Positions 46,812 to 55,450 of a stretch of DNA of 64,000 nucleotides are shown in pieces. Numbering within the stretch: the stretch's first letter is position 1; each line of letters begins with the position of its first letter. The position numbers and the translations under genes are program-made. Origin of the DNA: JAFALK01 sp042701975 (GTDB lineage Bacteria > Pseudomonadota > Gammaproteobacteria > Burkholderiales > Burkholderiaceae_C). Under the pieces are notes generated by a model that saw nothing but the letters and a program-made list of their open reading frames with translations, was not told the DNA's origin and ran no database searches. The stretch is from positions 992,001 through 1,056,000 of the forward strand of contig CP170561.1 of the NCBI GenBank assembly GCA_042701975.1, in the 5' to 3' direction.

Positions 46812-47480
46812 ATGCTGACCAGCTTCGCGCCCGAACCCGTACCCGCCGCCATGGCGGGCCTCGCCGCCGCTGAGCGCCGCCATGCGGCTTCTCTGAGCAG
46901 CCACTGGATGAGCCTCGTGCTCGAGGAGCTCGACTACGGCGTGCTGCTCGTCAACGCCAGCGGCCGCGTGATCCACTGCAACCATGCTGCACGCCGCACG
47001 CTGGACGACGGCCATCCGCTCCAGCTCACCGGCACGCAGCTGCGCGCCGCCGAATTCGACGATGCCGAGCGACTCGGCGAAGCGCTGTTCGCCGCCGAGT
47101 CGGGCGGCCGGCGCTGCCTGCTGCGCCTGGGCCAAGGCAAGGGCCGCGCCAACGTGGTCGTGGTGCCGCTGAACCGCAACGTCTCGCAGGCCGCCGTGCT
47201 GCTGATCCTGGAACGCCAGCAGCTGTGCGGAGAACTGGCCGCGCAATGGTTTGCACTGCGCTACGGCCTGACGCGAACTGAGACCGAGGTGCTCAAGGCC
47301 CTGTCCAGCGGCTCGCGCCCGAGCGACGTGGCCGAGAGCCAAGGCGTGGCGATCTCGACGGTGCGCACGCAGATCCAGAGCATCCGCGCCAAGTCGGGTG
47401 CGGACAGCATCGGCGAGCTGATGCGCCAGCTGGCGGTGCTGCCGCCGCTGATGTCAGCGCTGCGGATGGAGTTGAACTGA
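46812..47480 (+). CDS. LuxR-type HTH regulator with PAS-like N-terminus
   Basis: A 222-residue protein. Residues 33-130 have a PAS-like layout (VLEELDYGVLLVNASGRVIHCNHAAR is the classic start, read as adjoining segments). The C-terminal LuxR-type helix-turn-helix is RYGLTRTETEVLKALSSG followed by VAISTVRTQIQSIRAK. There is no receiver domain, so the PAS part may sense redox state or a ligand. GGGAGAGA lies 5-12 bases before ATG 46812. Being next to the small secreted protein and DyP-P450 genes makes it a candidate regulator of either. Confidence 0.87.
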   Translation: MLTSFAPEPVPAAMAGLAAAERRHAASLSSHWMSLVLEELDYGVLLVNASGRVIHCNHAARRTLDDGHPLQLTGTQLRAAEFDDAERLGEALFAAESGGRRCLLRLGQGKGRANVVVVPLNRNVSQAAVLLILERQQLCGELAAQWFALRYGLTRTETEVLKALSSGSRPSDVAESQGVAISTVRTQIQSIRAKSGADSIGELMRQLAVLPPLMSALRMELN

Positions 47481-47494
47481 CGACGGGGTGGGTT

Positions 47495-47533
47495 GGGGAG
47501 AGAGAAGAAGAGGGAGAGAAGAAGAAAAAGGAA
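47495..47533 (+). other. 39-base pure purine tract
   Basis: All 39 bases from 47495 to 47533 are A or G, in a region otherwise rich in C and G. It contains a 12-bp direct repeat GAGAGAAGAAGA (47500-47511 and 47514-47525). It runs from just after the luxR-type gene into the following terminator. Confidence 0.85.
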
Positions 47534-47562
47534 CGGGGCCTTCAATTCTTGATGGCCCCGTT
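47532..47562. terminator. Bidirectional rho-independent terminator
   Basis: AACGGGGCC (47532-47540) pairs with GGCCCCGTT (47554-47562); the 13-base interior can add a TCAA/TTGA inner stem. A TTTT run follows on the plus strand and an A-run precedes it. It separates the convergent luxR-type and OPT transporter genes. Confidence 0.85.
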
Positions 47563-47571
47563 TTCATTCCC

Positions 47572-47615
47572 TCAAGCGCTCACGCGCTCATTCATGCACT
47601 CATGCACTCATGCGC
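47572..47615 (-). repeat. 8-bp tandem repeat carrying stop codons
   Basis: Plus-strand units are TCAAGCGC, TCACGCGC, a TCAT insert, then TCATGCAC, TCATGCAC and TCATGCGC. On the minus strand each begins or ends in TGA, giving six TGAs spaced 8, 8, 4, 8 and 8 bases apart. The first TGA (47610-47608) is the stop of the OPT transporter gene; the rest close all frames. Confidence 0.85.
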
Positions 47616-49611
47616 GGTGCAGCTTGGCCAGCCAGCGATAAAGGCCAGCCACCGCCAGCGCAAAGCCGATGGCACCCAGCACGACGCCGGTCTCGCCCCA
47701 CTCGTGGCCCACGAGGCCGATCGGAGCGTCCTTGCCCGAGAACACGACGAGCGCCGCGAACAGCACGCCCATCAGGCCCTCGCCCACGATCAGGCCGGAG
47801 GCCAGCAGCACGCCCAGGTGCTTGGCAGCTTCGGGGCGCTTTTGGCGTTCGGCATGGCGATCCCAGGCCCAGCCGCAGATGGCGCCGATGATGGTCATCA
47901 GCGTGACGGCGGTCGGCAGGTAGATGCCCAGGCCCACGGCCAGCGGCGGCAGCGTGGCCTTCTTGGTGGTGCGCTTGAGCGTGGCGTCCAGCACGATCAG
48001 CACGACGCCGATGAGGGCGCCCTTGCCGATCAGCGACCAGTCCAGGCCCCCTTCGATCACGCCCTTGGCCAGCGAAGAGATCAGCGCGGCCTGCGGGGCC
48101 GACAGCGCCTTGGCGGCGTCGACACCCGGCGCGCCGGCAAAGCCGTAGGCCTTGTTCAGCAGATCCAGCACCGGCGGCACGACGAGCGAGCCCATCACCA
48201 CGCCGAAGACCAGCACGGCCTGCTGGCGCCACGGCGTGGCACCGACGAGCTGGCCGGTCTTCAGGTCCTGCAGGTTGTCGTTGGCGATCACGGCCACGGC
48301 CACGATCACGGCGGTGACGAAGAGCGCGAAGGCCACGAGCGCCTTGTGCAGCTCCGGCGGCACCAGCGGCTTGACCAAGAAGACGATCAGCGCCGCAGCG
48401 CCCAGCACCACGAGGATGCCCACGCCCGAGATCGGGCTGTTGCTCGAACCGACGAGGCCGGCCATGTAGCCGCACACGGCGGCCACGAAGAAGCTCATCA
48501 AGAGCACATAGACCACACCGATCATCGTCAGCAGGCCGGCTTGAGCCGCCAGGCCCGCGCCGCCGCTGAAGTGGTACAGCAGGGCCGCGATGGGCAGCAT
48601 GCACAGCGCGGTGATGCCGGCCATCCAGCCGATCGGCATGTCCTGCTCGACCAGGGCCAGCGTCTCGCCCTGGCCGCGGGCGCGCGAAGCGGCCATCGCC
48701 GACTTCAGCCCACCGATCACGGGCTTGGCCAGCTTGAGCAGCGTCCAGATGGCCGCCACGCCGATGGCACCGGCGCCGATGTAGCGCACCTGGGTCTTCC
48801 AGACCGTCAGGGCCAGCGTGGTGGCATCGGCCGTGCTGGCCAGCGGGTGCGAGGCCGACAGGATCGGCACGGCGCCGACCCAGGCGATGGCCGCGCCCAA
48901 CAGCATGGCCAGGCCGGCCCACAGGCCGATCATGTGGCCGACGGCCAGCAGGGCGAAGGACAGGCCGATGTTGAAGCCCGAGGCGCCCGAGCCCACGCGG
49001 AAGAAGCGCGACACCTCGCCGGCGAAGATCTGCGTCTGGATGGCGATGATGCCGGCAGCCGAAGCGATGGCGCCGACGACGATGGCCTTGAGGCCCTTGG
49101 CCGTCTCGGCAGCGGCTTCGTCACCGGCCTGGCTGCCCTTGGCCTCTTGCGCCTGCTGGCCGACCTTGAGCACTTCGGCGCAAGCCAGGCCTTCGGGATA
49201 GGGCAGGTCGCTCTGCGTCACCAGGGCGCGGCGCAGCGGGATGGAGTACATCACGCCCAGCGTGCCGCCCAAAGCGCAGATGGCCACGCAGGTCCAGTAC
49301 GGGAAGCCCTGCCACCAGCCGATCATGATCAGGCCGGGCAGCACGAAGATGATCGAGGAGATGGCGCCGGCCGAGGAGGCCACCGTCTGCACGATGTTGT
49401 TCTCCTGGATGCTCACATTCTTGAAGCCCGCGAGCAGGGCCATGGAGATCACGGCGGCGGGGATGGAGGTCGCGAAGGTCAGGCCGGCCTTGAGGCCGAA
49501 GTAGACGTTGGCGGCCGTGAACAGCACCGTGATGACGGCGCCGAGCAGCAGGCCGCGGACGGTAATTTCAGTCGGTTGATTGGATGGCACGAGGGCACTC
49601 GCTTGTGTCAC
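47608..49611 (-). CDS. OPT family oligopeptide transporter
   Basis: A 667-residue protein with about 14-16 membrane helices. TEITVRGLLLGAVITVLFTAAN at the start (read in parts), the NIVQTVASSAGAISS segment and GSSNSPISGVGI are typical of bacterial OPT proteins, which import oligopeptides or metal-peptide chelates with protons. The start is GTG 49611; no Shine-Dalgarno is visible, and a GTG 21 bases downstream is possible. It is divergent from pepF, pairing a peptide importer with a peptide-cleaving enzyme. Confidence 0.93.
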   Translation of the reverse strand: MTQASALVPSNQPTEITVRGLLLGAVITVLFTAANVYFGLKAGLTFATSIPAAVISMALLAGFKNVSIQENNIVQTVASSAGAISSIIFVLPGLIMIGWWQGFPYWTCVAICALGGTLGVMYSIPLRRALVTQSDLPYPEGLACAEVLKVGQQAQEAKGSQAGDEAAAETAKGLKAIVVGAIASAAGIIAIQTQIFAGEVSRFFRVGSGASGFNIGLSFALLAVGHMIGLWAGLAMLLGAAIAWVGAVPILSASHPLASTADATTLALTVWKTQVRYIGAGAIGVAAIWTLLKLAKPVIGGLKSAMAASRARGQGETLALVEQDMPIGWMAGITALCMLPIAALLYHFSGGAGLAAQAGLLTMIGVVYVLLMSFFVAAVCGYMAGLVGSSNSPISGVGILVVLGAAALIVFLVKPLVPPELHKALVAFALFVTAVIVAVAVIANDNLQDLKTGQLVGATPWRQQAVLVFGVVMGSLVVPPVLDLLNKAYGFAGAPGVDAAKALSAPQAALISSLAKGVIEGGLDWSLIGKGALIGVVLIVLDATLKRTTKKATLPPLAVGLGIYLPTAVTLMTIIGAICGWAWDRHAERQKRPEAAKHLGVLLASGLIVGEGLMGVLFAALVVFSGKDAPIGLVGHEWGETGVVLGAIGFALAVAGLYRWLAKLHRA

Positions 49612-49750
49612 TTTCGGGCGCGCATCATCGCCTGGAATGGGCCGGGCGTTGATCGGGGCTTGCCCATGCCGATGGCGACAAGCCTGTGCCGAATGGCACC
49701 CCTGGTCGATCAGGCAACAATCCGCCCCACTTCAAACTCTGCCGTTCGCC

Positions 49751-51658
49751 ATGAAACTGACCGCCCTCGCGCTGGCCCTGGCCGCCGCCCTGCCCCTGGC
49801 TTGCACCCCCGCTTTCGCCGCCGACGCGCCCGCCGCCACGGCCGCAGCTGCCCAAGGCGCCACCAGCGTCTGGAACCTCACGGACCTCTACGCCACGCCC
49901 GCGGCCTGGGACGCCGAACGCGAGGCCATCCTCAAGCAGCTGCCCGCGCTGGAAAAGCTCAAGGGCAAGCTGGGCGCCAGTGCCGCCGGCCTGCGCGGCG
50001 GACTGGACCAGATCTCCGCACTGAGGAAGCGCCTGTATCGCCTGGCCGTGTACGCCTCGCTGCGCGCCGACGAGAACACCCAAATCACCGAGAACCAGGC
50101 CCGCAACCAGCTGGCCGATGCCGCCTTCAACCAGTTCGGTGAAGCCACCTCCTTCGTCAACGCCGAGGTCGCCGCGCTGGGCGCGAAGAGGGCGCACGCC
50201 TTCATGGCCACTGATAAGGGCCTGGCCAAGCACCGCTACTTCATCGAGACCGCGCTGCGCTTGGCGCCGCACACGCTGAACACCGAGCAAGAAGCCCTGC
50301 TGGCCTCCGCCGCTGACCCGCTGCAGCAGCCGCAGGCGATCTACGGCCTGCTGGCCAATGCCGACCTGCCCTGGCCCACCATCACCATCCGCGGCAAGCA
50401 GGTCACGCTCGACCAGGAGCAGTACGTGGCCTTTCGCTCCGACGCCGACCCCGCCGTGCGCGAGCAGGTCTTCAAGGCCTTCTGGCCGGTGTTCAAGGCC
50501 TATGAGCGCACGCTCGGCGCCGTCTACAGCGCCAGCCTGCGCGGCACGGTCTTCCAGGCCAAGGCCCGGCATTTCGACAACAAGGGCGACGCCGCCGGCA
50601 GCAGCCTGGCCATGGTCCAGAGCGGCGACAACATCCCGCGCGCCGTCTACACCACGCTGCTGCAGGAGGCCAATGCCGGCCTGCCCACGCTGCACCGCTA
50701 TTTCAAGCTGCGCAGCAAGATGCTGGGCCTGAAGGAGGCGCACTACTCCGACATCTACGTGCCGCTGGCCAAGCCGGCCGGCAGCTACACGCAGGCGGAG
50801 GCCGAATCGATGACGCTGACGGCCCTGGCCGAGCCCATGGGCAAGGACTATGTGGCCCGGCTCGGTGCGGGCTTCAAGGGCAGCTGGATGCACTCCACGC
50901 CGCAGCGCGGCAAGCGCTCGGGCGCGTACATGAACGGCTCGGCCTACGACGTGCACCCGTACCTCTTGATGAGCTTCAACGGCGACTACAACAGCGTCAC
51001 CACGCTCGCCCACGAATGGGGCCACGCGCTGCACACGCTGTACACGACGAGCACCCAGCCTTTCGAGACGGCGGACTACGCCACCTTCATCGCCGAGATC
51101 CCCTCCACCGCCAACGAGCTGCTGCTGGGCGACTACCTGGCCGCCCACGCCAAGAGCAAGGAAGAGAAGATCTTCGCGCTGAGCCAGCAGCTGGAAAACC
51201 TGCGCGGCACCTTCTTCCGCCAGGCCATGTTCGCCGAGTTCGAACTCAAGGCACACGAGATGGTGGAGAAGGGCGAGCCCGTGACCGGCGAGGCGCTGAC
51301 CAAGCTCTACCTCGAGCTGCTCAAGCGCTATCACGGCGATGCCAGCGGCGTGGTGAAGATCGACGACCTCTACGGCATCGAGTGGGCCTACATCCCGCAC
51401 TTTTACCGCGACTACTACGTCTACCAGTACGCCACCTGCGTCAGCGCCGCCGCCTACTTCGCCGAGAAACTGGGCCAGGGCGATGCCGCTGCACGCGAGC
51501 GTTACTTCACGCTGCTCAAGGCCGGTGGTTCCGACGAGCCCTACAAGCTGGTGAAGGCGGCCGGCGTGGACCTGGCCTCGCCCGAGCCCTACCGCGCGGT
51601 GGTGCGCCGCATGAACCGCCTCATGGACGAGCTCGAAGCGCTGACTGCATCGAAATGA
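49751..51658 (+). CDS. pepF: M3 family oligoendopeptidase F
   Basis: A 635-residue PepF-type peptidase. The zinc motif HEWGH is at 421-425 in the context TTLAHEWGHALHTLY, with the third ligand in the following FIAEIPSTANE. Residues 1-24 (LTALALALAAALPLACTPAFAA) look like a signal peptide and include a Cys that could be a lipobox, so this member may be exported, unlike cytoplasmic PepF of Gram-positives. It cleaves medium-length peptides. ATG 49751 was chosen because it begins the signal peptide. Confidence 0.92.
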   Translation: MKLTALALALAAALPLACTPAFAADAPAATAAAAQGATSVWNLTDLYATPAAWDAEREAILKQLPALEKLKGKLGASAAGLRGGLDQISALRKRLYRLAVYASLRADENTQITENQARNQLADAAFNQFGEATSFVNAEVAALGAKRAHAFMATDKGLAKHRYFIETALRLAPHTLNTEQEALLASAADPLQQPQAIYGLLANADLPWPTITIRGKQVTLDQEQYVAFRSDADPAVREQVFKAFWPVFKAYERTLGAVYSASLRGTVFQAKARHFDNKGDAAGSSLAMVQSGDNIPRAVYTTLLQEANAGLPTLHRYFKLRSKMLGLKEAHYSDIYVPLAKPAGSYTQAEAESMTLTALAEPMGKDYVARLGAGFKGSWMHSTPQRGKRSGAYMNGSAYDVHPYLLMSFNGDYNSVTTLAHEWGHALHTLYTTSTQPFETADYATFIAEIPSTANELLLGDYLAAHAKSKEEKIFALSQQLENLRGTFFRQAMFAEFELKAHEMVEKGEPVTGEALTKLYLELLKRYHGDASGVVKIDDLYGIEWAYIPHFYRDYYVYQYATCVSAAAYFAEKLGQGDAAARERYFTLLKAGGSDEPYKLVKAAGVDLASPEPYRAVVRRMNRLMDELEALTASK

Positions 51659-52190
51659 AGTCCTCGAAGGCCCGCCAGAGCGGCTCAAAGCGCGGGCCTT
51701 CGATCGTCTCCAGCGCCAGGAGGCTCGCCTCCAGCGTGGAGAGCTGGCCGGGCCGGTGCGCGCGTCGCAGCGCGGCATAACGCGCTGCTCCAGCGTCGGG
51801 CAGAGACAGCCGCGGCAGGGCGGCCAGCCAGGGGTTGGCTTGCATCAGCCAGCGGCTCTGGCGCCAGGTGCCATCGAGGACGATCAGGCGCAGGGGCCGG
51901 GGCAGCTGCGCCGCGTCGTTGGCAGCCTTGGCGACACCGGCCTCGCCCGGGCTGTCCGGGTAGAGCAGCAGGTTGCGCCGCTCCTGCGGCGGCGGCTCAA
52001 AGACCTCGCCCACGCGGACCTCGCATCGCTGCAGACCCAGCCGCAGCAGCGGTGCCGTGCCCTTGGCCTGGCGGCTTTCCTCGGGATGCTGGAGCACGAG
52101 CAGCTCGGTGTCGCTGGCCAGCGGCGCGGGCGGCAGCAGCGCGCAGATGCACGCCGCGCGCTCGCAGCGCGGGCACAGTCGTGCGGGAAT
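51621..52190 (-). CDS. DTW-domain tRNA-uridine aminocarboxypropyltransferase, non-canonical start
   Basis: The frame contains the hallmark CPRCERAACIC cluster (codons 52175-52143) and IVLDGTWRQSRWLMQANPWL with the DTW-type motif. DTW (TapT-like) enzymes make acp3U in tRNA. The cysteine cluster lies upstream of the first GTG (52097), so that GTG cannot be the true start, yet no ATG, GTG or TTG exists in frame back to the TGA at 52226-52224. The coordinate given uses ATT 52190, which yields 189 residues; CTG 52205 is an alternative. The 3' end overlaps the convergent pepF by 38 bases. Confidence 0.75.
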   Translation of the reverse strand: MPARLCPRCERAACICALLPPAPLASDTELLVLQHPEESRQAKGTAPLLRLGLQRCEVRVGEVFEPPPQERRNLLLYPDSPGEAGVAKAANDAAQLPRPLRLIVLDGTWRQSRWLMQANPWLAALPRLSLPDAGAARYAALRRAHRPGQLSTLEASLLALETIEGPRFEPLWRAFEDFISMQSALRARP

Positions 52191-52223
52191 GCGGGCAGTG
52201 CTCAGGGGCAGATCAACGACGGA

Positions 52224-52715
52224 TCAAGCCTGGTTCAGTTCGCGGCTGGAGCGGCGCTTCACCGGTGCACGGCGCAACGCGAAGTAGCCAGCCAGCAGCA
52301 CAGCGGCCAGCACGGCCAGGATGTTCAGCGGCCCCCAGAAGGGCGCGGTGCGCGGCGACAGCAGCACATCGGTCACCTGCAGGGCTTTTTCGCTGCGGCT
52401 CATCGTCATGACGAAGACGCCGCCCACCGTGGTCACGAGCCACACCACGCCGACGCCGGCCAGGCACCAAGCGGTCAGGGGCCGGCGGTGGCCCACCGGC
52501 ACGCGCACGACGAGGTAGGCCCAGTACAGCACGACGCCGAAGATGATCAGCGCGGCCAGGAAGGCGACCGTGATGCGCGCGTTCAGCCGGCTGCCGACGA
52601 ACGGCGTCAGCAGCTCGACCAGGCCCATGTCGAACACCATGACTGCAAACATCACCGCTGCGATGTACATCAGCACACCGCAGATGAAGGCAACGAGTCG
52701 ACGCGACGCGTTCAT
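52224..52715 (-). CDS. Four-helix integral membrane protein, unknown function
   Basis: A 163-residue protein with four hydrophobic segments: LVAFICGVLMYIAAVMFAV, ITVAFLAALIIFGVVLYWAY, WCLAGVGVVWLVTTVGGVFV and PLNILAVLAAVLLAGYFAL. A Lys/Arg-rich C-terminus (RRAPVKRRSSREL) is probably cytoplasmic. GGAGGA 8 bases before ATG 52715 selects this start over a long upstream extension. I do not recognise the family. It lies directly upstream of the DTW gene and is probably co-transcribed with it. Confidence 0.72.
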   Translation of the reverse strand: MNASRRLVAFICGVLMYIAAVMFAVMVFDMGLVELLTPFVGSRLNARITVAFLAALIIFGVVLYWAYLVVRVPVGHRRPLTAWCLAGVGVVWLVTTVGGVFVMTMSRSEKALQVTDVLLSPRTAPFWGPLNILAVLAAVLLAGYFALRRAPVKRRSSRELNQA

Positions 52716-52805
52716 GCTGGATTCCTCCCGTTTTTGCCAGTATGGCCGCTGGCGCGGGCCGTGGTCCAGAGTCGGAACCCTGGGTGACGACGACAATCCC
52801 GCGCG

Positions 52806-55019
52806 ATGTCCACTACGCCACACTCTCTCGAACTGTTGAGCCTCGGCCGCGGCGACGGGCTGCTCGGCATGAAGCGCCACGGCGCACTGGGACCGCGGGC
52901 CGCGCCGATCAGCGTGGCGCGTCTGACGCGACCCAGCGACGCCGCCGCACGTGAACAACTGTCAACGCTCGGACTGCTGCCGGTGGACCCGGCCCGGCTG
53001 CAGTGGCGCGGTGCGGCGCCAGCCTTGAACGAGATCTGGACCCTGGGCCACGAGGAGCTGTTCCCGGCCTTCTGGGTCGAGCAGGTGCCGCTGCTCGTGG
53101 CGCAGGGCTGGAAGGTCCAAGCCCTGCCCGGCTTCGCCCATCTGCCCGTCATTGCGCAGGGCCTGCAGATGCACGTCGAGCGCCTGGCCGGCGAGCGGCG
53201 ACGCGGCTCGTGGCTGCTGACCCTGGGCCTGATGATCGAAGGCGAGAGCCTGGACCTCGCGCCGCTGATCGCCGACCTGCTGCGCCGAGACAAGCGCTGG
53301 TTGTATCTGTATGCCATTGAGCAGATGGACGACGACGAGCTGGTGCTGCTGCACGCGCCCGGCGGACGCCGCATCGAGGCCAAGGCGCACATGCTCAAGC
53401 CCGTGATCGGCGCGATGGTGGACCTGCTCACGGAACCGAAGCCAGGCCCGGTGCCGCTGTCCGACTGGGACGCGGCGCGGCTGGCCGGCTTCGAGAGTCG
53501 CGCAGGGTGGCAGTTCTCCAGCGAGGGCGATCTGCGCACGCTTGCCGAGCGGCTGTTGTGGGCCGGCACGCCGCCGTCCGTGAAGCAGCCCGCCGGCTTG
53601 GGCGTCACGCTGCGGCCCTATCAACTCACCGGCCTGGCTTGGCTGCAGCACCTGCGTGCGCAAGGCCTGGCCGGCATCCTGGCCGACGACATGGGCCTGG
53701 GCAAGACCGCGCAGGCCCTGGCCCATGTGCTGATGGAGAAGGAGGCCGGCCGGCTGAATGCACAGGCAGGCGCGCCCGCGCTGGCCGTGCTGCCGAGCTC
53801 CCTGCTCTTCAACTGGGCTGCAGAGGCCGCGCGCGTGGCGCCGGGCCTGCGCGTGTTGTGCCTGCAAGGGCCCGAGCGGTTGAAGAAGTTCGACCAGATC
53901 GCCAACGCCGATCTTGTGCTGACCAGCTATCCGCTGCTCTGGCGCGACCTGGACCAGTACCGCCGCCGGCCCTGGCACCTGCTGATCCTGGACGAGGCGC
54001 AGGTGGTCAAGAACGCCAGCGGCCGCGCGGCCCGCGCCGTGCGCCGCATCGAGGCCCGCCACCGCCTGTGCCTGACCGGCACGCCGATGGAGAACCACCT
54101 GCTCGAGCTCTGGGCGCAGTTCGATTTCCTGATGCCGGGTTTCCTGGGCGATGCGCGCAGCTTCCACAAGCGCTGGCGCAAGCCCATCGAAGAAAACGGC
54201 GAGACGCTGCGCGCGCAGCTGCTGGCCGACCGCATCCGCCCCTTCGTGCTGCGCCGCGCCAAGGCCGAGGTGGCGACCGAGCTGCCGCCGATGTCGACCG
54301 TGGTGCGCCGCGTGGAGCTCTCGGGCAAGCAGCGCGAGCTCTACGAGAGCGTGCGCGTGGCCGCCGACAAGCAGGTGCGCCGGGCGCTCGAACGATCGGG
54401 ATTCGACGGCCACCTCATCACGGTGCTGGACGCCCTGCTCAAGCTGCGCCAGGTCTGCTGCGACCCGCGCCTGGTCAAGGGGCTGTCGGTCCAGATGGAA
54501 CAGGCCAAGCTCGATCTGCTGATGGAGATGCTGCCGGCCCTGGTGGCCGAGGGCCACCGGGTGCTGGTGTTCTCGCAGTTCACGGAGATGCTGGGGCTGA
54601 TCGAGCAGGCGCTGGGTAACGATCTGCCACATCTCAAGCTGACCGGCGAAACCGCCGTGGCCCAGCGCGAGGACGTGGTGCGCGCCTTCCAGGCCGGCGA
54701 AGTGCCGGTGCTGCTGGCCAGCCTGAAGGCCGGCGGCCTGGGTCTGACGCTGACGGCGGCGGACACCGTCATCCATTTCGACCCCTGGTGGAACCCGGCC
54801 GTCGAGGCCCAGGCCAGCGCGCGGGCTCACCGCATCGGCCAGGACAAACCGGTTTTCGTCTACCAGCTGGTCGTGGCCGGCTCCATCGAGGAGCGCATGC
54901 TGGAGCTCCAGGAACGCAAACGCCAGCTGGCCGGAGCCGTGCTGGGCACGGACGGCGGGGCTGGCGTGAAGTTCAGTGTGGAGGAGCTGGAGCGGCTCTT
55001 GGCACCGCTGGAGGCTTGA
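52806..55019 (+). CDS. SNF2/SWI2-family DEAD-like helicase
   Basis: A 737-residue protein. The N-terminal 240 residues are unassigned. The SNF2 core has DDMGLGKT at 294-301 (motif I), LILDEAQVVKN (motif II, DEAQ), LCLTGTPMEN (motif III), and the C-terminal helicase half with VLVFSQFTEML, LLASLKAGGLGLTLT and ARAHRIGQ. Bacterial SNF2 proteins translocate on DNA and remodel protein-DNA complexes, for example RapA. Many related proteins carry an N-terminal SWIM zinc finger; none is visible here. It is a single gene. Confidence 0.92.
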   Translation: MSTTPHSLELLSLGRGDGLLGMKRHGALGPRAAPISVARLTRPSDAAAREQLSTLGLLPVDPARLQWRGAAPALNEIWTLGHEELFPAFWVEQVPLLVAQGWKVQALPGFAHLPVIAQGLQMHVERLAGERRRGSWLLTLGLMIEGESLDLAPLIADLLRRDKRWLYLYAIEQMDDDELVLLHAPGGRRIEAKAHMLKPVIGAMVDLLTEPKPGPVPLSDWDAARLAGFESRAGWQFSSEGDLRTLAERLLWAGTPPSVKQPAGLGVTLRPYQLTGLAWLQHLRAQGLAGILADDMGLGKTAQALAHVLMEKEAGRLNAQAGAPALAVLPSSLLFNWAAEAARVAPGLRVLCLQGPERLKKFDQIANADLVLTSYPLLWRDLDQYRRRPWHLLILDEAQVVKNASGRAARAVRRIEARHRLCLTGTPMENHLLELWAQFDFLMPGFLGDARSFHKRWRKPIEENGETLRAQLLADRIRPFVLRRAKAEVATELPPMSTVVRRVELSGKQRELYESVRVAADKQVRRALERSGFDGHLITVLDALLKLRQVCCDPRLVKGLSVQMEQAKLDLLMEMLPALVAEGHRVLVFSQFTEMLGLIEQALGNDLPHLKLTGETAVAQREDVVRAFQAGEVPVLLASLKAGGLGLTLTAADTVIHFDPWWNPAVEAQASARAHRIGQDKPVFVYQLVVAGSIEERMLELQERKRQLAGAVLGTDGGAGVKFSVEELERLLAPLEA

Positions 55020-55071
55020 CCGGAGCGTGTCTTGGGCGGCCCTTGCCGGCCAAGATTGGCGTCCCGTTGGT

Positions 55072-55086
55072 GTCCCCTTAGGGGAC
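55072..55086. other. 15-bp near-perfect palindrome
   Basis: GTCCCCT T AGGGGAC (55072-55086) lies between the convergent ends of the SNF2 gene (55019) and a small minus-strand gene (55129). It is short and lacks a T-run, so it may be a weak terminator or a protein-binding site. Confidence 0.45.
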
Positions 55087-55128
55087 CGTCCGGCACCATC
55101 GAGCGCCGGACGAGGGACTCACATGATG

Positions 55129-55308
55129 TTAGCGCTTGCTATCAAGGCGCAGGGCACGTGCCATGGTGCGGCGGTCGCAGCCTTGGCCGAATCCTTCGAA
55201 GGATTCGTGCTTGCGGCCCTTGCCGGCGTCTTCGGTCTGGGCGTTCCAGCCGGTCGGCAGGTGGCGGCGCGATTGCGGTTCGAGGCGGGTTTGTGTCTTC
55301 ATCAACAT
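55129..55308 (-). CDS. Small basic protein, hypothetical
   Basis: A 59-residue open frame beginning MLMKTQTRLEPQSRRHLP and containing ESFEGFGQGCDRRTMARALR; net charge is positive. GAGGA lies 10 bases before ATG 55308. It fills most of the otherwise empty gap between the SNF2 and aminopeptidase genes and is divergent from the latter. No family is recognised; a chance frame cannot be excluded. Confidence 0.45.
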   Translation of the reverse strand: MLMKTQTRLEPQSRRHLPTGWNAQTEDAGKGRKHESFEGFGQGCDRRTMARALRLDSKR

Positions 55309-55450
55309 GGTGCTTGCTTCCTCTTCCCTCAGGGCATTGCCCGTTCGGTCAGGTGTCAACGCGAGGCTAACGGCGTCGGTTGACGGCAGTTGCAACAATT
55401 CTTTGCGCGGCCTTGGCCGACAATCGCGCCCTCGATTCAGGAGTAGAGAC

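Noticed and set aside
55136..55450. Upstream extension of the M17 aminopeptidase
   Set aside because: The extension is non-homologous in composition and runs through the promoter gap and over the small minus-strand frame.
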